DNA of 64,000 nucleotides from GCA-2712985 sp964515905 (GCA_964515905.1 CAZEWK010000003.1:1-64000); one strand, 5' to 3'; shown: positions 53,083 to 62,869, counted from the stretch's first letter. The notes: generated by a model from the sequence alone, not told the origin. Made by a program: numbers and translations.

Positions 53083-53558
53083 GCCTCTATTTTATTCTTG
53101 TCGAGAACCCGGCATATTGCCTGGACAATACCTTTATATCCTGTGCAACGACAGAGATTACCAGCTAATTCGTGGCGGATTCTTGAAGCATCGGCTTCAG
53201 GAATCCTATTTATAATGTCATAGGCCGTGATTAGCATACCAGGGGTACAATAACCGCACTGCAGTCCATGCTCCGCTGAAAATGCCGAACGTAAGGCTTT
53301 CATTTGCGTATTGTTATCAAATCCTTCAATAGACATAATCTCGCTTCCATGACATGAAGCAACCAATGTAATGCATGATCTTGTGGGAGCGCCATTCACC
53401 CAGACAGTGCACGCACCACATACCCCATGTTCACAGCCCAAATGAGTCCCTGTTAAATGCAAAGTTTCCCTTAAATAATCTGCGAGACTTTGCCGCGCTT
53501 CAACGCTTTGGTCATATTGCATCCCATTTACTCGTAGAGAGATATCAACATAGGCCAT
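53079..53558 (-). CDS. 2Fe-2S subunit of a molybdenum hydroxylase
   Basis: 159 residues, small (CoxS-type) subunit. Two iron-sulfur sites are visible: the plant-ferredoxin-type CEHGVCGACT plus a later Cys, and the C-terminal CGYCTPG and CRCTGY. ATG at 53558 with AAAGGA upstream gives the usual length; a longer frame runs into the FAD subunit gene. It overlaps the FAD gene by 14 bases. Confidence 0.93.
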   Translation of the reverse strand: MAYVDISLRVNGMQYDQSVEARQSLADYLRETLHLTGTHLGCEHGVCGACTVWVNGAPTRSCITLVASCHGSEIMSIEGFDNNTQMKALRSAFSAEHGLQCGYCTPGMLITAYDIINRIPEADASRIRHELAGNLCRCTGYKGIVQAICRVLDKNKIEA

Positions 53559-54345
53559 CACGTAATCCTTTTTCCGCTTTTCGAAGCGCAGCCAGATGCA
53601 CCTTGTAATCGTATCCATTGAGCCCACTCAACAGCGATCCCATGGAGGGAACATCTTCACCATCCCAAATTGCTTCAATTACAACTGGACACATATGATT
53701 AGCTCCCACGACCGTGCGTTTGATGCCAAGTATCTCGTCTTCCACGAAAACAGCAATCGCTTGTGCAAACTCTCCGGGCTTTCTGCTTTGTTTCACATAA
53801 GACCACCGTGCTCGTTTTGATAACTTTGGCAGATGTATTGCGACCAATAATTCATCATCATCCAAGGCCGTTGTGTACGGCCCAAGCACAAATTCTCCAG
53901 CACTGATGGTCCTGGTACCATTCGGACCGATTACTTCCATTTGTGCTCCAACAGCCAAGAGTGCGGCTGGCCAATCAGCAGAAGGGTCTGCATGGGCGAC
54001 GCTTCCACCCATCGTGCCACGTGTTCGCACAGCCCTATATGCAATACCGGAAGCTACTTTTCTCAAATAGGCCCCCGTTTTCCCGTTAACCTCTCCATCC
54101 TCCAGACGCGAATGTGTAACTCCTGATCCTATTCTTATTCCGTCGCCAATTGGATTAATTTGTTGCAGTGTCTCTATACGTGAAATATCGACGACTAAAT
54201 CAGGACGCACCAAACGAAAATTCATCATAGGACACAATGACTGCCCCCCACTCAAAATCTTCGTAAATATGGTTCTATCTGAAAGTCTATCAACCGCTTC
54301 CTCAACGCTCGCTGGTTGATAGAAATCGAAATTAACTGCTTTCAA
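53545..54345 (-). CDS. FAD subunit of a molybdenum hydroxylase
   Basis: 266 residues, medium (CoxM-type) subunit, starting VNFDFYQPASVEEAV. KILSGGQSLCPMMNFRL and TRGTMGGSVAHADPSADWPAALLA bind FAD. The start is TTG at 54345, preceded by GAGG; no ATG fits. It overlaps both neighbours by 14 bases, so the L-M-S-G genes form a tight operon. Confidence 0.92.
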   Translation of the reverse strand: MKAVNFDFYQPASVEEAVDRLSDRTIFTKILSGGQSLCPMMNFRLVRPDLVVDISRIETLQQINPIGDGIRIGSGVTHSRLEDGEVNGKTGAYLRKVASGIAYRAVRTRGTMGGSVAHADPSADWPAALLAVGAQMEVIGPNGTRTISAGEFVLGPYTTALDDDELLVAIHLPKLSKRARWSYVKQSRKPGEFAQAIAVFVEDEILGIKRTVVGANHMCPVVIEAIWDGEDVPSMGSLLSGLNGYDYKVHLAALRKAEKGLRDGLC

Positions 54346-56689
54346 GGTCCTCAGAATCCTTTAATACGGAAGTTGCTGAATCTATCGCTGCTAACACACG
54401 AACCGGCGTTATTGGTGTTTCACGGACCTCTGCCCCAATTTGACTTAGGGCATCATTGACTGCATTACACACCGCTGCTACGGAACCAATTGCTCCGCCC
54501 TCACCAATTCCCTTTTGGCCAAATCGAGAATAAGGAGACGGCGTTTCCATGTGGTCGATAGTAATGTCTGGGACCTCTGTAGCACCAGGTAATATGTACT
54601 CTGCTAGGGTACCCGCCAACGGTTGGCCATTATCATCGAATGGCATTTCTTCATAAAGCGCAGTTCCGATACCTTGAGCCGCACCACCCAACACTTGCCC
54701 GTCAGCAATCATAGGATTAACGAGGACTCCACCATCTTCCACAATGCAATAATCTAAAATTTCCACGCATCCCGAGTTTGGGTCTATGGCGACTACAGCA
54801 GCATGGGCTGCGTAAGAGAATGTGCCGTCATCACGACCAGCCTTATACCCTGCTGTAACCTCTAATCCTTGTGGATTCACATCTGTGGGAAGGTCCTGAG
54901 GCCTCCTGTACCAAGTCCGTGCGACTTCTTCAATTTTTATTTGGCCCCCTGGAGCCACGATATACCCCTCTTTTACCTCGGTATGAATTAATTCAGTTTG
55001 TAAAAGGTGTGCTCCAATTATCTGAATACGCTCACATAATATTTCGCAGGCTGCAGCAACCGCACCACCCGCCATGACCATAACTCTTGAGCCCCACGTT
55101 CCGGTTGAATAAGGCGTTAACCCAGTATCCCCATGGGTCACCGAAACGTTTTCAATATCTATCGTCAAGATTTCTTGGGCAACTTGTGCCAGGGTTGTTT
55201 CGGACCCTTGTCCGTGACATTGAATTCCCACCCGAACCTCCAGCCCACCATCGGGAGTAAATCTAGCAAAGGCCTGTTCATAACCGGGCATCATAGGTAT
55301 TCCCCAAGATGAATAAACAGCGGTTCCATGTGCCGCTTGCTCATTAAAAATTCCAAAGCCAACCCCTATTAGATTCTCCTCTTTTGTTTGCTGTCTTGCA
55401 CGGACGCCCTCAATATTTATGGCCTTAGCGGCACGTTTGATGCAAGTCGGGTAATCTCCACTATCAAAATGCTTTTTTACAATATTCTCAAAAGGCATTT
55501 GTTCGGGTGCGATCAAGTTTTCTAATCGAACATCAGTCGGTTCCCGATCTATTGTTTTCGCTACAAGATCAACCATAAACTCGAGCGCGTAACAAACTCC
55601 AGCTCTCGCAACACCTCTATAGGGCACTATCGGAGATTTGTTGGTGGCTACAGACCATGTTTTACAACGGTAGGCAGGCAGATTGTACGGGCCCGGGAGT
55701 ATGCTCGCGACTTGGGCGGCCTCCAAACATGCAGTGAAAGGATAAGCAGAATACGCGCCCGCATCTACCGTCACTTCAGCATCTAAAGCGAGAAATTTTC
55801 CGCGTTCATCCGCACACAAAGTGATGTCGTAAAAATGCTCTCGGCAATTTGCCGATGCCGTGAGTGCCTCCCTGCGATCTTCCAACCAACGCACGGGTCT
55901 CCTAAGGTGAATCGCCAACCAAGAAATAATTACTTCTTCCGCTAATAAAAGCCCCTTATACCCAAATCCTCCACCAATGTCCGGGGCAATAACCCGTATA
56001 GAGGTTTCCTCAAGGCCCAGGCACTCGGATAAACCTGTTCTTATAATGTGGGGCAACTGGGTAGCAGTATATACCACTAACTGATTGGTCCGTTCGTTCC
56101 ATTCGGCAAGAACGCCCCTTCCCTCCAAGGGAGCCATACATTGCCGCGACATTCGTAACCGCCGCGTTACTTTTATAGGAGCAGTTGCAATTGCGTCTTC
56201 AACACCGGTATCTACATTGGTCTCGAGAAATATATTATCCCCCCAGTCTTCATGAACTAAGGGCGAACCTACCTGTCGTGCCTCTAACATTTCTATGACT
56301 GGATTCAATTCGTCTATTTCTGCGAAAACCTCATCCGCAATATCTTCCGCTAAGGCCCGTGTTTCTGCGACACAAACTGCGAGTAATTCACCCGCCCATC
56401 GTACTTTCTCTTCCGCTAAGACAGGTTGCTCCGATGCCTTAAAACCATGAAGACCCGATACCGCCCTAATTGGCTTTACATTGTTCAGATCATTCGACGT
56501 AAAAACAGAATCCTTAAAGGAATTTGGGATATCAATTGACTTCAATGATCCGTGAGCTACTGGGCTCCTGACAAATGCCGCATCTAACATCCGAGCAAGT
56601 TTTATATCTCCAACAAATTGACCTCGACCACGAAGGAAGCGGTCATCTTCCTTTCGAGTAATTGAAGCTCCTACACCCTTTTGATTCAC
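54332..56689 (-). CDS. Molybdenum hydroxylase large subunit (xanthine-dehydrogenase/CoxL family)
   Basis: 785 residues binding the molybdenum cofactor. ITRKEDDRFLRGRGQFVGD is the N-terminal hallmark, DIGGGFGYKG a cofactor segment, and the catalytic Glu is in KGIGEGGAIG near residue 730. In the active-site loop where form I CO dehydrogenase has AYxCSFR and form II AYRGAGR, this protein reads PYRGVARAG (about 353-361). It is therefore not a form I CO dehydrogenase, and most likely hydroxylates an N-heterocycle or aldehyde. The start is GTG, sharing four bases with the amidohydrolase stop. Confidence 0.92.
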   Translation of the reverse strand: MNQKGVGASITRKEDDRFLRGRGQFVGDIKLARMLDAAFVRSPVAHGSLKSIDIPNSFKDSVFTSNDLNNVKPIRAVSGLHGFKASEQPVLAEEKVRWAGELLAVCVAETRALAEDIADEVFAEIDELNPVIEMLEARQVGSPLVHEDWGDNIFLETNVDTGVEDAIATAPIKVTRRLRMSRQCMAPLEGRGVLAEWNERTNQLVVYTATQLPHIIRTGLSECLGLEETSIRVIAPDIGGGFGYKGLLLAEEVIISWLAIHLRRPVRWLEDRREALTASANCREHFYDITLCADERGKFLALDAEVTVDAGAYSAYPFTACLEAAQVASILPGPYNLPAYRCKTWSVATNKSPIVPYRGVARAGVCYALEFMVDLVAKTIDREPTDVRLENLIAPEQMPFENIVKKHFDSGDYPTCIKRAAKAINIEGVRARQQTKEENLIGVGFGIFNEQAAHGTAVYSSWGIPMMPGYEQAFARFTPDGGLEVRVGIQCHGQGSETTLAQVAQEILTIDIENVSVTHGDTGLTPYSTGTWGSRVMVMAGGAVAAACEILCERIQIIGAHLLQTELIHTEVKEGYIVAPGGQIKIEEVARTWYRRPQDLPTDVNPQGLEVTAGYKAGRDDGTFSYAAHAAVVAIDPNSGCVEILDYCIVEDGGVLVNPMIADGQVLGGAAQGIGTALYEEMPFDDNGQPLAGTLAEYILPGATEVPDITIDHMETPSPYSRFGQKGIGEGGAIGSVAAVCNAVNDALSQIGAEVRETPITPVRVLAAIDSATSVLKDSEDLESS

Positions 56690-57966
56690 TTTACCCCACT
56701 CGATACTTCTGCTGTTGGAAGAATCGGTGCATCCGCCATATGTACACGTCCCTTACGGATGCAAAATTTCGGTCGAAGCAGTTGGTCTGTTTCAACGGTT
56801 ACACCAGTGTTATCACTTAGCCTCCAGCGACCATTTTCTTTTTCAAGTACCGAGATATTAGCCATGTCGCCAACCGACATACTTCCGATCTCAGCGGTCA
56901 ACCCAAGCATCTCCGCCGCGTTCGAAGTGACCATTGGAATAATCTCTTCAAGGGATAATCCAAGTGCCAGTAGTTCCGTCATCGCGGAACATAGACTGAA
57001 CTTTACTTGTCCCCCAAACAAATGATCGTCGGTAGTATCGTCTGTGCGGCCTCCTGGAACAAAGGTATTATATCCATGCATGTCTGCCCCTAAAGTATTT
57101 GGAAGAATTCCAGCACCGAGGACCATCCGCGCCATCTCAAAACTAAAGTGAGATCCGTGGCCAACATCGACCTTTATACCGAGATTCATTAAATCTTTTA
57201 GCACCGGATGCACTTGTCCATCTTGGTTAACAAAACCGCCTGGATGTCGAGTGAACGGGTGCGCTAATATATCACCCGGCTCCGCAAGATCAGCAACAAA
57301 TGCCAACACCTCATCTGCATCAGGCGACTGGTCCGATCCATCTGGAAGGGGCCATAATTGTCCCAGATGTATATAGAGAGGAATTTCCGCCTGTCGGGAA
57401 ATTTCTTTCGCTAGAGACACTACTTCTTTTCCCCAACGAGCGTACCCTCCAATCTCCGCATGCGCCTTGATCCCGCGAACAATATCCTTATTTTCCACAG
57501 CCAAATTGACAGTGGCATCAACATCTACTCCCGAGGGAGAATAAAGATCAGCATAGTAATGTCCTTCTAGTCCTCCGACCACGTACGCAGACAAAAACGC
57601 ATAGACTCCGCTTTCTGAGGGCTCCGCAATAAATTTCCGAAAAGCAGGAATCGTAATACAGCTTGGCCCTCCTTGATCTACCAAGAATGGCACCCCCGAA
57701 TTTATCCCCACAAGGTCTGGATTGAGGCCAAAGCGACCGGTAACATGTTGAAAAATGTGAGCATGGGTGTCGATTAGACCAGGAACTACAATATTACCTC
57801 GCACATCAATTCTCTCGGCGTCGCTATCGATGGGGATCGATTTAGCAATACTCGTAATCCGGCCATTCCGAATACCTATATCTGCAATTTCATTCCGACC
57901 ATTCGCAGGATCGATGATACGACCACCAAATAGCACTATATCAAACTTTGAAATGGGTTGTTCCAT
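56686..57966 (-). CDS. Amidohydrolase/deacetylase-family metallohydrolase
   Basis: 426 residues of the amidohydrolase superfamily, with a binuclear site: H68 and H70 (DTHAH), a bridging Lys K167 (RGIKAHAE), H200 (YIHLG), H236 (LAHPFTRH) and an Asp near 288 (GADMHGY). The layout resembles the adenine/deacetylase group (EF_0837-like). It sits between the TRAP transporter and the hydroxylase genes, overlapping the large subunit by GTGA. The context suggests opening a ring or amide of the compound brought in and hydroxylated. 49 bases separate it from the TRAP permease. Confidence 0.88.
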   Translation of the reverse strand: MEQPISKFDIVLFGGRIIDPANGRNEIADIGIRNGRITSIAKSIPIDSDAERIDVRGNIVVPGLIDTHAHIFQHVTGRFGLNPDLVGINSGVPFLVDQGGPSCITIPAFRKFIAEPSESGVYAFLSAYVVGGLEGHYYADLYSPSGVDVDATVNLAVENKDIVRGIKAHAEIGGYARWGKEVVSLAKEISRQAEIPLYIHLGQLWPLPDGSDQSPDADEVLAFVADLAEPGDILAHPFTRHPGGFVNQDGQVHPVLKDLMNLGIKVDVGHGSHFSFEMARMVLGAGILPNTLGADMHGYNTFVPGGRTDDTTDDHLFGGQVKFSLCSAMTELLALGLSLEEIIPMVTSNAAEMLGLTAEIGSMSVGDMANISVLEKENGRWRLSDNTGVTVETDQLLRPKFCIRKGRVHMADAPILPTAEVSSGVK

Positions 57967-58015
57967 TCCTTACTTTTCCTTTGGAATTACAAACCGAATG
58001 CTCACTATTTCGTAT

Positions 58016-59371
58016 CTAGCGGTTCGTTAAAGCCCACATTTGCTCGGGTAGCCATAGCGCAATACCCGGGAATAGCATTACTAGAGCCAATGCGATCACC
58101 TCCAATGCAATAAACGGCGCAACACCCTTATACATATGAACCAGTCGAATTTCCGGAGGACTAATGCCTCGTAAATAAAATATAGCTGGTGCCATAGGAG
58201 GAGTTAGATAACTAGTCTGTATTACTATGAGGAATAGAACGCAAAACCAGCTTTTCACCTGCGATGGATCCATTCCATAAAATTCGAACTTTGAAATGAT
58301 AGGTATGGCGATCGGGATAATAATTAATATTATCGAAATAAGATCCAGCACGAAACCTGCAATAAACGCTAGTAGTAATAAAATGCACAGAGTGGCCCAA
58401 CCGGATAGTTGTGCCGCCTCCACCAATCGTTGTGTTCCGATTAGGCCTCCAGAAATAGTAAAGACAGTGGCAAAGATATTTCCAGCTAGCAAGATTGTCA
58501 GAATCATCGCTGTAATCAGAAGTGTATTTTTCAGTGCTTGTTTGAGTACCTCGAGGCTAAACCTTTTGTAAATTATTGTGAGCAGCACTGAACCCATAGC
58601 GCCCATGGCAGCTGCTTCGGTAGGTGTAGCCCAACCGAGGATGATCGTTCCAAGAACCGCAAAAATCAGCGCTAATGGTGGTATCAAGGCAACAGCAGTG
58701 ATCCAAAGTTTCTGAAGGAGGGATGGTTCGTTCTCATCCGGCGGCAGGCGTTGGCCATCTTGTGGACGGAGGGAACATCTGACAAGAATATAAGCAATAT
58801 AGAGGGTCGCTAAAATCAGGCCGGGGAAAAGCATTCCCATAAATAGTCCGCCCACATCGACATCGGCAACCGGCCCTAAAATTACCACAACAACCGAAGG
58901 GGGAATGATCGTGCCCAAGGAACCGCCCGCACAAATGGTTCCCGATATCAAACCTTTATCGTAGGCGTACCGAAGCATAACTGGGATGGCAAGCAAGCCA
59001 ACTACGGACTCGGTCGCACCGACTACACCGCTGGAGGCAGCAAAAATCACACACAATATCACGGTTCCAACTGCTAGTCCTCCCGGAAGACGACGGGTCC
59101 ACAGGTGGATGGCTTCAAACAATCTTTCTGCAATTCCCGAACGCTCAAATAAGGAGCCCATCAAAATAAAAAGGGGCACCGCCGCTATAACATAGGCCGA
59201 CGCAACAGAGCCTACGACTTGAGAGAAAACATTTACGGCTGGCAATGAAAAGTTAAATGCGACAGCGCCAAAAACAAACGCTACCGACAATAGAGAAAAA
59301 GCTACTGGAAACCCTAGAAAGATCATCAACATCAGTGCTGGGAACATCCACAGCGCCAGCCCAACACTCAT
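58016..59371 (-). CDS. TRAP transporter large permease (DctM family), second system
   Basis: 451-residue membrane protein with about twelve helices. AVPLFILMGSLFERSGIAERLFEAIHLWTRRLPGG and GWATPTEAAAMGAMGS are DctM hallmarks. It overlaps the small permease by ATGA and runs toward the amidohydrolase and hydroxylase genes. All of 52504-61230 could be one transcript. Confidence 0.92.
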   Translation of the reverse strand: MSVGLALWMFPALMLMIFLGFPVAFSLLSVAFVFGAVAFNFSLPAVNVFSQVVGSVASAYVIAAVPLFILMGSLFERSGIAERLFEAIHLWTRRLPGGLAVGTVILCVIFAASSGVVGATESVVGLLAIPVMLRYAYDKGLISGTICAGGSLGTIIPPSVVVVILGPVADVDVGGLFMGMLFPGLILATLYIAYILVRCSLRPQDGQRLPPDENEPSLLQKLWITAVALIPPLALIFAVLGTIILGWATPTEAAAMGAMGSVLLTIIYKRFSLEVLKQALKNTLLITAMILTILLAGNIFATVFTISGGLIGTQRLVEAAQLSGWATLCILLLLAFIAGFVLDLISIILIIIPIAIPIISKFEFYGMDPSQVKSWFCVLFLIVIQTSYLTPPMAPAIFYLRGISPPEIRLVHMYKGVAPFIALEVIALALVMLFPGIALWLPEQMWALTNR

Positions 59372-60108
59372 TTAGACTTCTCCTCAATTTCTACTTTTAT
59401 ATTCGTTTGGCCTACAAGCACCAGAACACACTTTATTATCTCTGCCACGGACTGCATCAGAAGTAATACAAACCCAACTACGAATGTAAATTTAAACGGC
59501 CAAATAATGGGGTTCCAGGCGGATTCGCCAGACAACTCGTTTACTCTGTATGCCTGATGGAAATACTCCCAAAGACCCGCACTCAACCAGAGAATCATTG
59601 GAATAAGGATGGCGAAACCAAACAGATCTATGATCGATTGTATTCGTATATTTACGTTGTCATAGAAGAAATCTACACGGACATGTCGCCGCATTTGCAT
59701 ACAATACGCAATGCCCAACATGAATGATGTCCCCATCAGCATATAAGCGACCTCAAAGGCCCACTTGGTAGGAGCACCAAGGAAGTATCGGGAGATCACC
59801 TCAAATACCATGGAGATAATGAGTAGTGTTGTCGCCCAGGCTCCCACCCATCCGAAAAATCGGGTGAAACTTTCTATGGATCCGATAAACGGCCGTGCAC
59901 TAAACTGAATAATAGAGCGACAGCTTCCCACCAATATCGTTAAAACTACTCCAACAAAAAAACAAACAATGAGAGTTTCAAAAACATTAGAAAAGGGCGC
60001 CTCGAACGCGATGGTAAAAAACTCTCCGGTCTTTTGAAAAAAAGATGTCCAAAAGAAACCTAAGATTCGGTACAAAAAGTCTCCAAACTTAACAATAAAC
60101 TCAAACAT
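59368..60108 (-). CDS. TRAP transporter small permease (DctQ family), second system
   Basis: 246 residues, longer than usual for DctQ. An N-terminal extension of about 80 residues adds one or two hydrophobic helices (about 33-55) before the four-helix DctQ core; MQMRRHVRVDFFYD is the family pattern. Such extended forms are known in TRAP systems for larger organic acids. It overlaps the large permease by four bases. Confidence 0.87.
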   Translation of the reverse strand: MFEFIVKFGDFLYRILGFFWTSFFQKTGEFFTIAFEAPFSNVFETLIVCFFVGVVLTILVGSCRSIIQFSARPFIGSIESFTRFFGWVGAWATTLLIISMVFEVISRYFLGAPTKWAFEVAYMLMGTSFMLGIAYCMQMRRHVRVDFFYDNVNIRIQSIIDLFGFAILIPMILWLSAGLWEYFHQAYRVNELSGESAWNPIIWPFKFTFVVGFVLLLMQSVAEIIKCVLVLVGQTNIKVEIEEKSK

Positions 60109-60174
60109 CCAATTTCACTTACACAAGCTCCAGATCTATCAATTTACCATACGTCATACAAAACCCTTTTCGTA

Positions 60175-61230
60175 TCAACGTTGTCCGATCGGGAAACGAA
60201 ACTGTGGCCAACTCTCCATTTCCCTTTGAAAATTTCGACGATGCTCCAAAACACGCTGAAACCACTCATCCTCGGCCGCCTGTTCATCAGCCCACTCATT
60301 CGCCGCCTGGTTGGCCACCTTGATAAATTCTGGCCCCAAAATTATGATTTCATTACCCGAAGCTCGCATTTCTTCCAGAGCGGCTAGATCCCGATAGGCC
60401 CAACGGGACCAGCTATCCAAAACCATCAGTTTTCCCGCGATTCGAAGCATCTTCTGATCCCGCTCCGAAATACGATCCCACGCGTCAGCATTAAACAAGC
60501 ATTCCCATGTAGCACTGGGTTGGTGCACACCGGGCATGACGACGTACTTGGCTATCTTGTGAAAACCGGATGGGATATTCAATGATGGGGAGGCCCATTC
60601 CATTGCATCGATTACACCACGCTCAAGGGCTGGGTACACCTCAGCACCAGGCAAAATGACGGTAGATGCCCCCAGATTACCAGCTATCTCAGCCCAGGCC
60701 CCAGCCGTACGCAACTTTAAACCCTTCAAATCCTCGATGGTTTCAACACGTTCCTTGGAATGCAAAAAAAGTTCAGTAGGGGAGATACCGCAGGGGATAG
60801 ATATGACCCCAAATTTTTCTTTTCGATATTCAAACCATAACTCTGCCCCACCAGCCTGAAATAGCCAAATGATCATCTCTTCCGGGTTTAACCCCCCAGC
60901 CATATTTCCAAACAAAACAGTGGTTTTATCGATGCCCCAATCATAGCCCATCCAAGTGTGTCCGGCTTGAACAACATTGGATCGAACTGTGTCTGAAACT
61001 TTCAGCGGGCTTCCAAGAGTGCCTCCTGGGAACACATTTATTTGAATTCTGCCATCCGTCAAAGTGTTCACTAACTCTGCATATCCTTTTGATTCCTCTT
61101 CTAGGATAGGACCACCACCCCAAGCTGTAGCCATGTTCCAGACTTCGTCTGCTTTTGACCCATAGGACGATAATAAGATCGGGACGAAAGTCATCACTAC
61201 GAGAGAAGCTTTAAGGATATGTCTCAACAT
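60175..61230 (-). CDS. TRAP transporter substrate-binding protein, second system
   Basis: 351-residue periplasmic receptor. A signal peptide covers about residues 1-27 (GSKA-D). WNMATAWGGGPILEEESKGYAELV opens the mature domain, and LKGLKLRTAGAWAEIAGNLGAS with AMEWASPS mark the mannitol/chloroaromatic-type branch of DctP. A good ribosome site GGAGGGAATA precedes the ATG. It is the first gene of the catabolic operon, with a 16-base palindrome 134 bases upstream. Confidence 0.92.
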   Translation of the reverse strand: MLRHILKASLVVMTFVPILLSSYGSKADEVWNMATAWGGGPILEEESKGYAELVNTLTDGRIQINVFPGGTLGSPLKVSDTVRSNVVQAGHTWMGYDWGIDKTTVLFGNMAGGLNPEEMIIWLFQAGGAELWFEYRKEKFGVISIPCGISPTELFLHSKERVETIEDLKGLKLRTAGAWAEIAGNLGASTVILPGAEVYPALERGVIDAMEWASPSLNIPSGFHKIAKYVVMPGVHQPSATWECLFNADAWDRISERDQKMLRIAGKLMVLDSWSRWAYRDLAALEEMRASGNEIIILGPEFIKVANQAANEWADEQAAEDEWFQRVLEHRRNFQREMESWPQFRFPIGQR

Positions 61231-61550
61231 TATTCCCTCCAGAAAACATAACGCTAATTCGAGCCCCGGCGCCTAAACAACTATTGGGCCTCTTGAAATT
61301 CGTGCCAACTACAAGAACAACTGGTGGCCACAACAGCTAATTTTATAAACTGTAGGGTTTCATACTTGTTCGAACAAGTGGGTGCAGCCCTAATAGTTTG
61401 TACCTATGGGGCCTCTGAGAAGAAACGGGAGGCCGTCAATATCCGCAAGGGTTGCACAATAACTGCTAAATGACCATTTCTAAGGTATTCTAAAATTCTG
61501 TACGCACCTATTACTCCCTGTTAAAACGTAGGGGACAGGGGAGATACCTC
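61231..61550. other. Divergent regulatory region
   Basis: 320 bases without a gene between the TRAP receptor and the HD hydrolase. It contains the 16-base palindrome at 61364-61379 and a hairpin GGCCTC / GAGGCC at 61410-61434. A CTGAGA inside the hairpin loop recalls thiamin riboswitches, but no other part of that fold is present. Ribosome site GGGGAGA precedes the GTG at 61551. Confidence 0.5.
61364..61379. promoter_or_regulatory. Perfect 16-base palindrome, candidate operator
   Basis: ACTTGTTCGAACAAGT, two perfect eight-base arms with no spacer, 134 bases upstream of the TRAP receptor start. The size and symmetry fit a dimeric repressor of GntR or related type. A perfect 16-mer palindrome is unlikely by chance in one promoter. 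No regulator gene lies beside it. Confidence 0.6.
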
Positions 61551-62087
61551 GTGAATGATGCCATATTAATTACCCGCGCTTTTCGATTCGCAACGGAGCG
61601 ACACTCAACCCAGCGAAGGAAAGGAGAGGCTGAAGAACCATATGTAAATCATCTGGCAGAAGTCGCAGACTTAGTTGCTGAAGCCACTCAAGGGAGCGAC
61701 TGTAACTTGATAGTTGCAGCACTTCTTCATGACACGATAGAAGATACGCCGACAAAATCATCAGAGTTATCCAGCCTTTTCAATGACGATATTGCCCACT
61801 TAGTGGAAGAAGTGACGGACGATAAAACGCTTCCAAAGGAAAAACGTAAGGAAAAGCAGGTATTAAACGCTCATAAAAAAAGTACTCGCGCTAAACTACT
61901 GAAAATCGCCGACAAGACATCAAACCTTCGTTCCATAGCAACAAGTCCTCCATCAAACTGGGATACAAACCGAAAAAAAGAATACATAAAATGGGCTGTA
62001 AATGTATTTGAAGGGCTACAAGGAGTGAGCCCCTGGCTGGAAACACAATTCAATGAAGCGTTAGAAAAAGCCCAGAAAACAATTTAA
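61551..62087 (+). CDS. HD-domain phosphohydrolase, MESH1/SpoT-hydrolase type
   Basis: 178-residue single-domain protein. The metal site of the HD fold is seen in YVNHLAEVADLV (His), AALLHDTIEDT (His-Asp, then Glu-Asp) and LKIADKTSNLRS (Asp). This arrangement matches the small ppGpp/NADPH hydrolases related to SpoT and MESH1. No synthetase domain is present. Start GTG at 61551 with GGGGAG ten bases before. Its substrate, and any link to the neighbours, is inferred. Confidence 0.85.
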   Translation: MNDAILITRAFRFATERHSTQRRKGEAEEPYVNHLAEVADLVAEATQGSDCNLIVAALLHDTIEDTPTKSSELSSLFNDDIAHLVEEVTDDKTLPKEKRKEKQVLNAHKKSTRAKLLKIADKTSNLRSIATSPPSNWDTNRKKEYIKWAVNVFEGLQGVSPWLETQFNEALEKAQKTI

Positions 62088-62152
62088 AGATCTTCCGAAC
62101 ATTTCGATATTAAGACACAAGTGATCATTTAAACCCATGGAAGGAAATTCCG

Positions 62153-62821
62153 ATGGAACTTTACGACGCAATGCGAACAACATTTGCAGCCCGCGAATAT
62201 ACCGGGGAACAGATAAATGATGATATCATTTACGAAATTCTTGAAAACGCCCGGTTCGCTCCTAGCGGAGGAAATAGGCAGGGGAATCGCGTCATTATTA
62301 TACGTGATCTTGATACAAGAAATGAAATAGTCAAACTTCTAGAGCCCGCAGCAAAACGATACCACGCCCAAGTTCTAGCCGGGGAAAGTCCGTGGAATAG
62401 TATTAACCCAACAAAGACAACCGCTGAAGAAATTGGTGCCACAGCGGCCCCTACTCGTCTGATGGAGCCCTATAAAACGGCCTCAGTTCTATTGGCAGTC
62501 GTTGTGGACTTACAAGTTGTTGCCTCTACAGATCAATACCTAGATCGTGTTGGCGTCATCAGCGGTGCTTCAATATATCCATTTGTCTGGAACATATTAA
62601 TGGCCGCTCGACAGGCAGGATTCGGCGGCACAATTACAACTCTTGCAGCCGCCGAGGAACCAACCATCCAGAAACTACTTCATATACCCAAAGAGCATGC
62701 GGTTTGTGCCCTATTACCCCTCGGAAAACCGGTTAAACAGTTAACCAAACTGAAACGTCTTCCGGTAGAAGATATTGCGACGCTAGAATACTTTGACGGA
62801 CCCGCATTTAGTAAACCCTAG
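62153..62821 (+). CDS. Nitroreductase-family protein
   Basis: 222 residues with FMN-binding features: MRTTFAAREYTGEQI at the N-terminus, ARFAPSGGNRQGNRVIII and the C-terminal helix region NILMAARQAGFGGTITTL. These enzymes reduce nitro groups, quinones or enones with NAD(P)H, or act in ring fragmentation. GGAAATTCCG with AAGGAA precedes the ATG. It follows the HD gene by 65 bases and faces the SDR gene. Confidence 0.88.
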   Translation: MELYDAMRTTFAAREYTGEQINDDIIYEILENARFAPSGGNRQGNRVIIIRDLDTRNEIVKLLEPAAKRYHAQVLAGESPWNSINPTKTTAEEIGATAAPTRLMEPYKTASVLLAVVVDLQVVASTDQYLDRVGVISGASIYPFVWNILMAARQAGFGGTITTLAAAEEPTIQKLLHIPKEHAVCALLPLGKPVKQLTKLKRLPVEDIATLEYFDGPAFSKP

Positions 62822-62869
62822 TTTCAAGAGAAAGTTCGCTTGACGGGGGGCAAGAACGCCATGCTAAAC

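Noticed and set aside
54332..56689. True aerobic CO dehydrogenase
   Set aside because: The active-site loop reads PYRGVARAG rather than AYxCSFR, so form I CO oxidation is not supported despite the L, M, S, G gene set.
61410..61434. Thiamin riboswitch, because of CTGAGA in a hairpin
   Set aside because: The second conserved arm and the rest of the fold are missing, and no thiamin gene follows.
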